From: Micavibrio sp.
GTDB lineage: Bacteria > Pseudomonadota > Alphaproteobacteria > Micavibrionales > Micavibrionaceae
NCBI GenBank assembly: GCA_027066695.1
Contig: JAMONE010000186.1
Location: 1 to 7,785 of the forward strand
DNA: 7,785 nucleotides
Direction of reading: 5' to 3'
Numbering within the stretch: the first letter of the stretch is position 1; the number at the start of each line of letters is the position of its first letter. This document shows, one piece after another, positions 6,077-7,785 of the stretch. Position numbers and translations under genes: made by a program. A model generated the notes under the pieces. That model had not been told where the DNA came from and searched no databases. It was given only the letters and a program-made list of their open reading frames with translations.

Positions 6077-7300
6077 ATGATTACATATGAACAAGCAAAA
6101 AATATTATCATTGCAGAAGGACAAAGCTACAGCCTTAAAACACAAGCTATAGCTACGCCAGATATTTGCGGGCATGTTTGCGCCAAAGATTTAGATGCCC
6201 CGATTTCAGTTCAACCCTTCGATAATTCAGCGATGGATGGCTTTGCCGTATTTAGCTCTGATCTTGTCGATGCTAAAGAAGATAACCCTGTTACCCTATC
6301 ACGAATAATGGTTATTGCCGCAGGTGATAGCGTTCCCGATATAGATGTAACAGCCGATCAATGCGTACAAATCATGACGGGGGCGCCCCTGCCAAAGGGG
6401 GTGGATAGCGTTATTCCCATTGAGCTAGTCTCTTCAATAGATGGTGATAACATCACATTTACCCAAAAACCCCGCCAAGGCGCACATATACGAAAAGCAG
6501 GCGAAGATTTTCAAAAAGGGCAAAATGTCTTAAAAAAAGGTGATTTAATAGAAGCGCAGCATATTATGGCACTGGCAACGCTTGGCATTGATAAAGTTGA
6601 AGTCTATAGAAAGCCGAATATTGCGTTTCTTGCGACAGGTAAAGAGCTTGTCGATGATTTATCGCAAGATTTACAATCAGGGCAAATTTATAATTCAAAC
6701 GCTCCATATGCGTGTGCAGCTTTGGATGCAATGAATGTGGCTTGTAAGGAATGCACCACCATTCCCGATAATCAGCAAGCGTTCGAGGAAAAGCTGAAAA
6801 CGTTAATGATACAAGATATAGATATAGTAATATCAAGCGGCGCGGTTTCGGCTGGTGAGTTTGATTTTGTAAAAGCAGGCCTTGAAAATATTGGCGCGAA
6901 AATATTGTTTCATAAAGTCTATGTCAGACCAGGAAAGCCCGTTCTATTTGCCCGCCTACCAAACGGATCATTATATTTCGGCTTACCTGGAAACCCTGCT
7001 GCAAGCTCGGTTAGTTTACGGTTTTTTGTTAACCATGCCTTAAGGGCTATGCGATCACAAGAAGAGGAAAAGCCAAGCTACGCAAAGCTTATGACTGCCT
7101 TCTCAAAGAAAAAAGACTTCCGCATATTCTTAAAAGCCAAAACAGATAGCTGGGATGATGGATTTCTAACAGTAGATTTATTTGCTGGACAAGCATCATT
7201 CATGGTCAATCCATTTTTGAAAATGAATTGCTGGGCGGTTGCGCCAGAGGGCATAGAAGAGCTAAAAGCTGGCGATGTAATAGAGATATTCCCGCTATAA
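6077..7300 (+). CDS. moeA: Molybdopterin molybdenumtransferase MoeA
   Basis: MoeA inserts molybdate into adenylated molybdopterin, the last common step of molybdenum cofactor synthesis, in the cytoplasm. The 407-residue length is typical. Motifs in order: VQPFDNSAMDGFAV (45-58, with Asp54), QIMTGAPLP (98-106), RKAGEDF (139-145), FLATGKEL (184-191), SGQIYNSN (201-208), SSGAVSAGEFDFVKAG (253-268), VRPGKPVLFARL (283-294) and FGLPGNPAAS (301-310); a C-terminal domain (about 325-407) ends with GDVIEIFPL as in the family. The usual TGDEL is TGKEL here (Lys189 for Asp), while Glu190 is kept; the GGVS loop reads GAVS. A ribosome site GGAGA (6065-6069) lies seven bases before the ATG. Unlike the trpC-moaC-moeA-lexA order of many alphaproteobacteria, it follows an RNA methyltransferase and faces a convergent gene. 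It implies the cell makes molybdoenzymes, though none is encoded here. Confidence 0.95.
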   Translation: MITYEQAKNIIIAEGQSYSLKTQAIATPDICGHVCAKDLDAPISVQPFDNSAMDGFAVFSSDLVDAKEDNPVTLSRIMVIAAGDSVPDIDVTADQCVQIMTGAPLPKGVDSVIPIELVSSIDGDNITFTQKPRQGAHIRKAGEDFQKGQNVLKKGDLIEAQHIMALATLGIDKVEVYRKPNIAFLATGKELVDDLSQDLQSGQIYNSNAPYACAALDAMNVACKECTTIPDNQQAFEEKLKTLMIQDIDIVISSGAVSAGEFDFVKAGLENIGAKILFHKVYVRPGKPVLFARLPNGSLYFGLPGNPAASSVSLRFFVNHALRAMRSQEEEKPSYAKLMTAFSKKKDFRIFLKAKTDSWDDGFLTVDLFAGQASFMVNPFLKMNCWAVAPEGIEELKAGDVIEIFPL

Positions 7301-7316
7301 TCTTCCAAGCTATACT

Positions 7317-7730
7317 TTAAAAACAAACAGCCCATGACTTAGTTGTTCCATCGGCTTTTATGATGCCTTTAATAACGATTTCGTCTAGCTCTATGCTGGT
7401 TTTGCAGGAGAATGTCGGGATTAGGGTTCTTAATGTCAGCTCTAATTGTCTTCCAGCATAAAACGGCCCTGAAGAACAAAATTCCGAGCGATCAATGAAA
7501 TAATCTTCTCCCTCACGCTTTGTACCAGCTTTTTCGAGGCGAAATGTTCCTGTATGACGCGCTTTTGACCCATCAGGCGCAGTGTAGTAATCAGTAGAAA
7601 ACTCACCATAGACCCTATATGGAGCTTCGTTACGCACCGTAAAGCATATTGGCTGCGCGGTAATTTCCTGCGCTACCGCAGGTGAAGCAAATAATGGTAA
7701 GAGCAATAATAAATAAAATAGATTTTTCAT
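7317..7730 (-). CDS. Small secreted four-cysteine protein of unknown function
   Basis: I do not recognise a named family with certainty. The 137-residue product begins with a clear signal peptide: MKNLFYLLLLLPLFASPAVA, with a signal peptidase I site (AVA before Gln21). There is no lipobox cysteine, so the mature protein of about 117 residues should be soluble in the periplasm or outside. It has four cysteines (29, 85, 109 and 136), enough for two disulfides. Distinct stretches are CFTVRNEAPYRVYGEF (29-44), FCSSGPFYAGRQLELTLRTL (84-103), FSCKTS (107-112) and the terminal KSWAVCF; the alternating pattern suggests a small beta-rich domain. The blocks recall conserved hypothetical proteins of alphaproteobacteria, from memory only. 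The ribosome site is weak (AAAG seven bases before the ATG). It converges with moeA, stop codons 16 bases apart, with no hairpin terminator visible between. Confidence 0.8.
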   Translation of the reverse strand: MKNLFYLLLLLPLFASPAVAQEITAQPICFTVRNEAPYRVYGEFSTDYYTAPDGSKARHTGTFRLEKAGTKREGEDYFIDRSEFCSSGPFYAGRQLELTLRTLIPTFSCKTSIELDEIVIKGIIKADGTTKSWAVCF

Positions 7731-7785
7731 GTAATTACTTTAGCATCCTTTCCACAAAGGCCTATCTAGTTTATATAAATAATAT

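Noticed and set aside
7294..7313. Repeated GCTATA between moeA and the convergent gene, considered as a terminator
   Set aside because: The copies are direct, not inverted, so they cannot form a stem.
7078..7335. Minus-strand 85-residue frame over the end of moeA
   Set aside because: It is antisense to the conserved MoeA C-terminal domain and overlaps the end of the secreted-protein gene; no signal or motif.
7747..7760. Short hairpin CCTTT-CCAC-AAAGG upstream of the secreted-protein gene
   Set aside because: Only five pairs with a four-base loop, within chance expectation, and not placed to make a clear regulatory element.

Overview
The window looks like chromosomal core sequence from an AT-rich alphaproteobacterium (roughly 40% GC by eye). 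The main evidence is a complete GcrA cell-cycle regulator, a protein restricted to alphaproteobacteria, together with the probable tail of a LapA-domain protein directly before pyrF, an order common in that class. The GANTC motif, the target of the CcrM methyltransferase, occurs only five times, far below the roughly 28-30 expected. I cannot name a genus.

Layout: bases 1-3849 are one tightly packed plus-strand run, probably one operon: the end of a LapA-like membrane protein, pyrF (pyrimidine synthesis), an unrecognised six-helix membrane protein, trpF (tryptophan synthesis), lemA and an M48 HtpX-like membrane protease. The first four genes overlap by 38, 1 and 4 bases; lemA and the protease follow at gaps of 14 and 5 bases. 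A 161-base gap with a perfect DnaA box then leads into gcrA. A 171-base gap holding a 13-bp perfect inverted repeat over two TATAAT hexamers leads into an RsmB/NOP-type RNA cytosine methyltransferase. moeA (molybdenum cofactor synthesis) follows after 86 bases. A small secreted four-cysteine protein of unknown function lies on the minus strand, convergent with moeA. There is no intergenic stretch above 300 bases, and I saw no tRNA, rRNA, CRISPR array, insertion sequence or prophage gene.

How they work together: the genes belong to separate housekeeping processes rather than one new system. The most coherent regulatory story is around gcrA: a DnaA box pair upstream and genome-wide GANTC avoidance fit the DnaA-GcrA-CcrM cell-cycle circuit known from Caulobacter. 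The least understood items are the membrane protein between pyrF and trpF, the secreted four-cysteine protein, and the palindrome before the RNA methyltransferase. I found no convincing previously undescribed multi-gene system.
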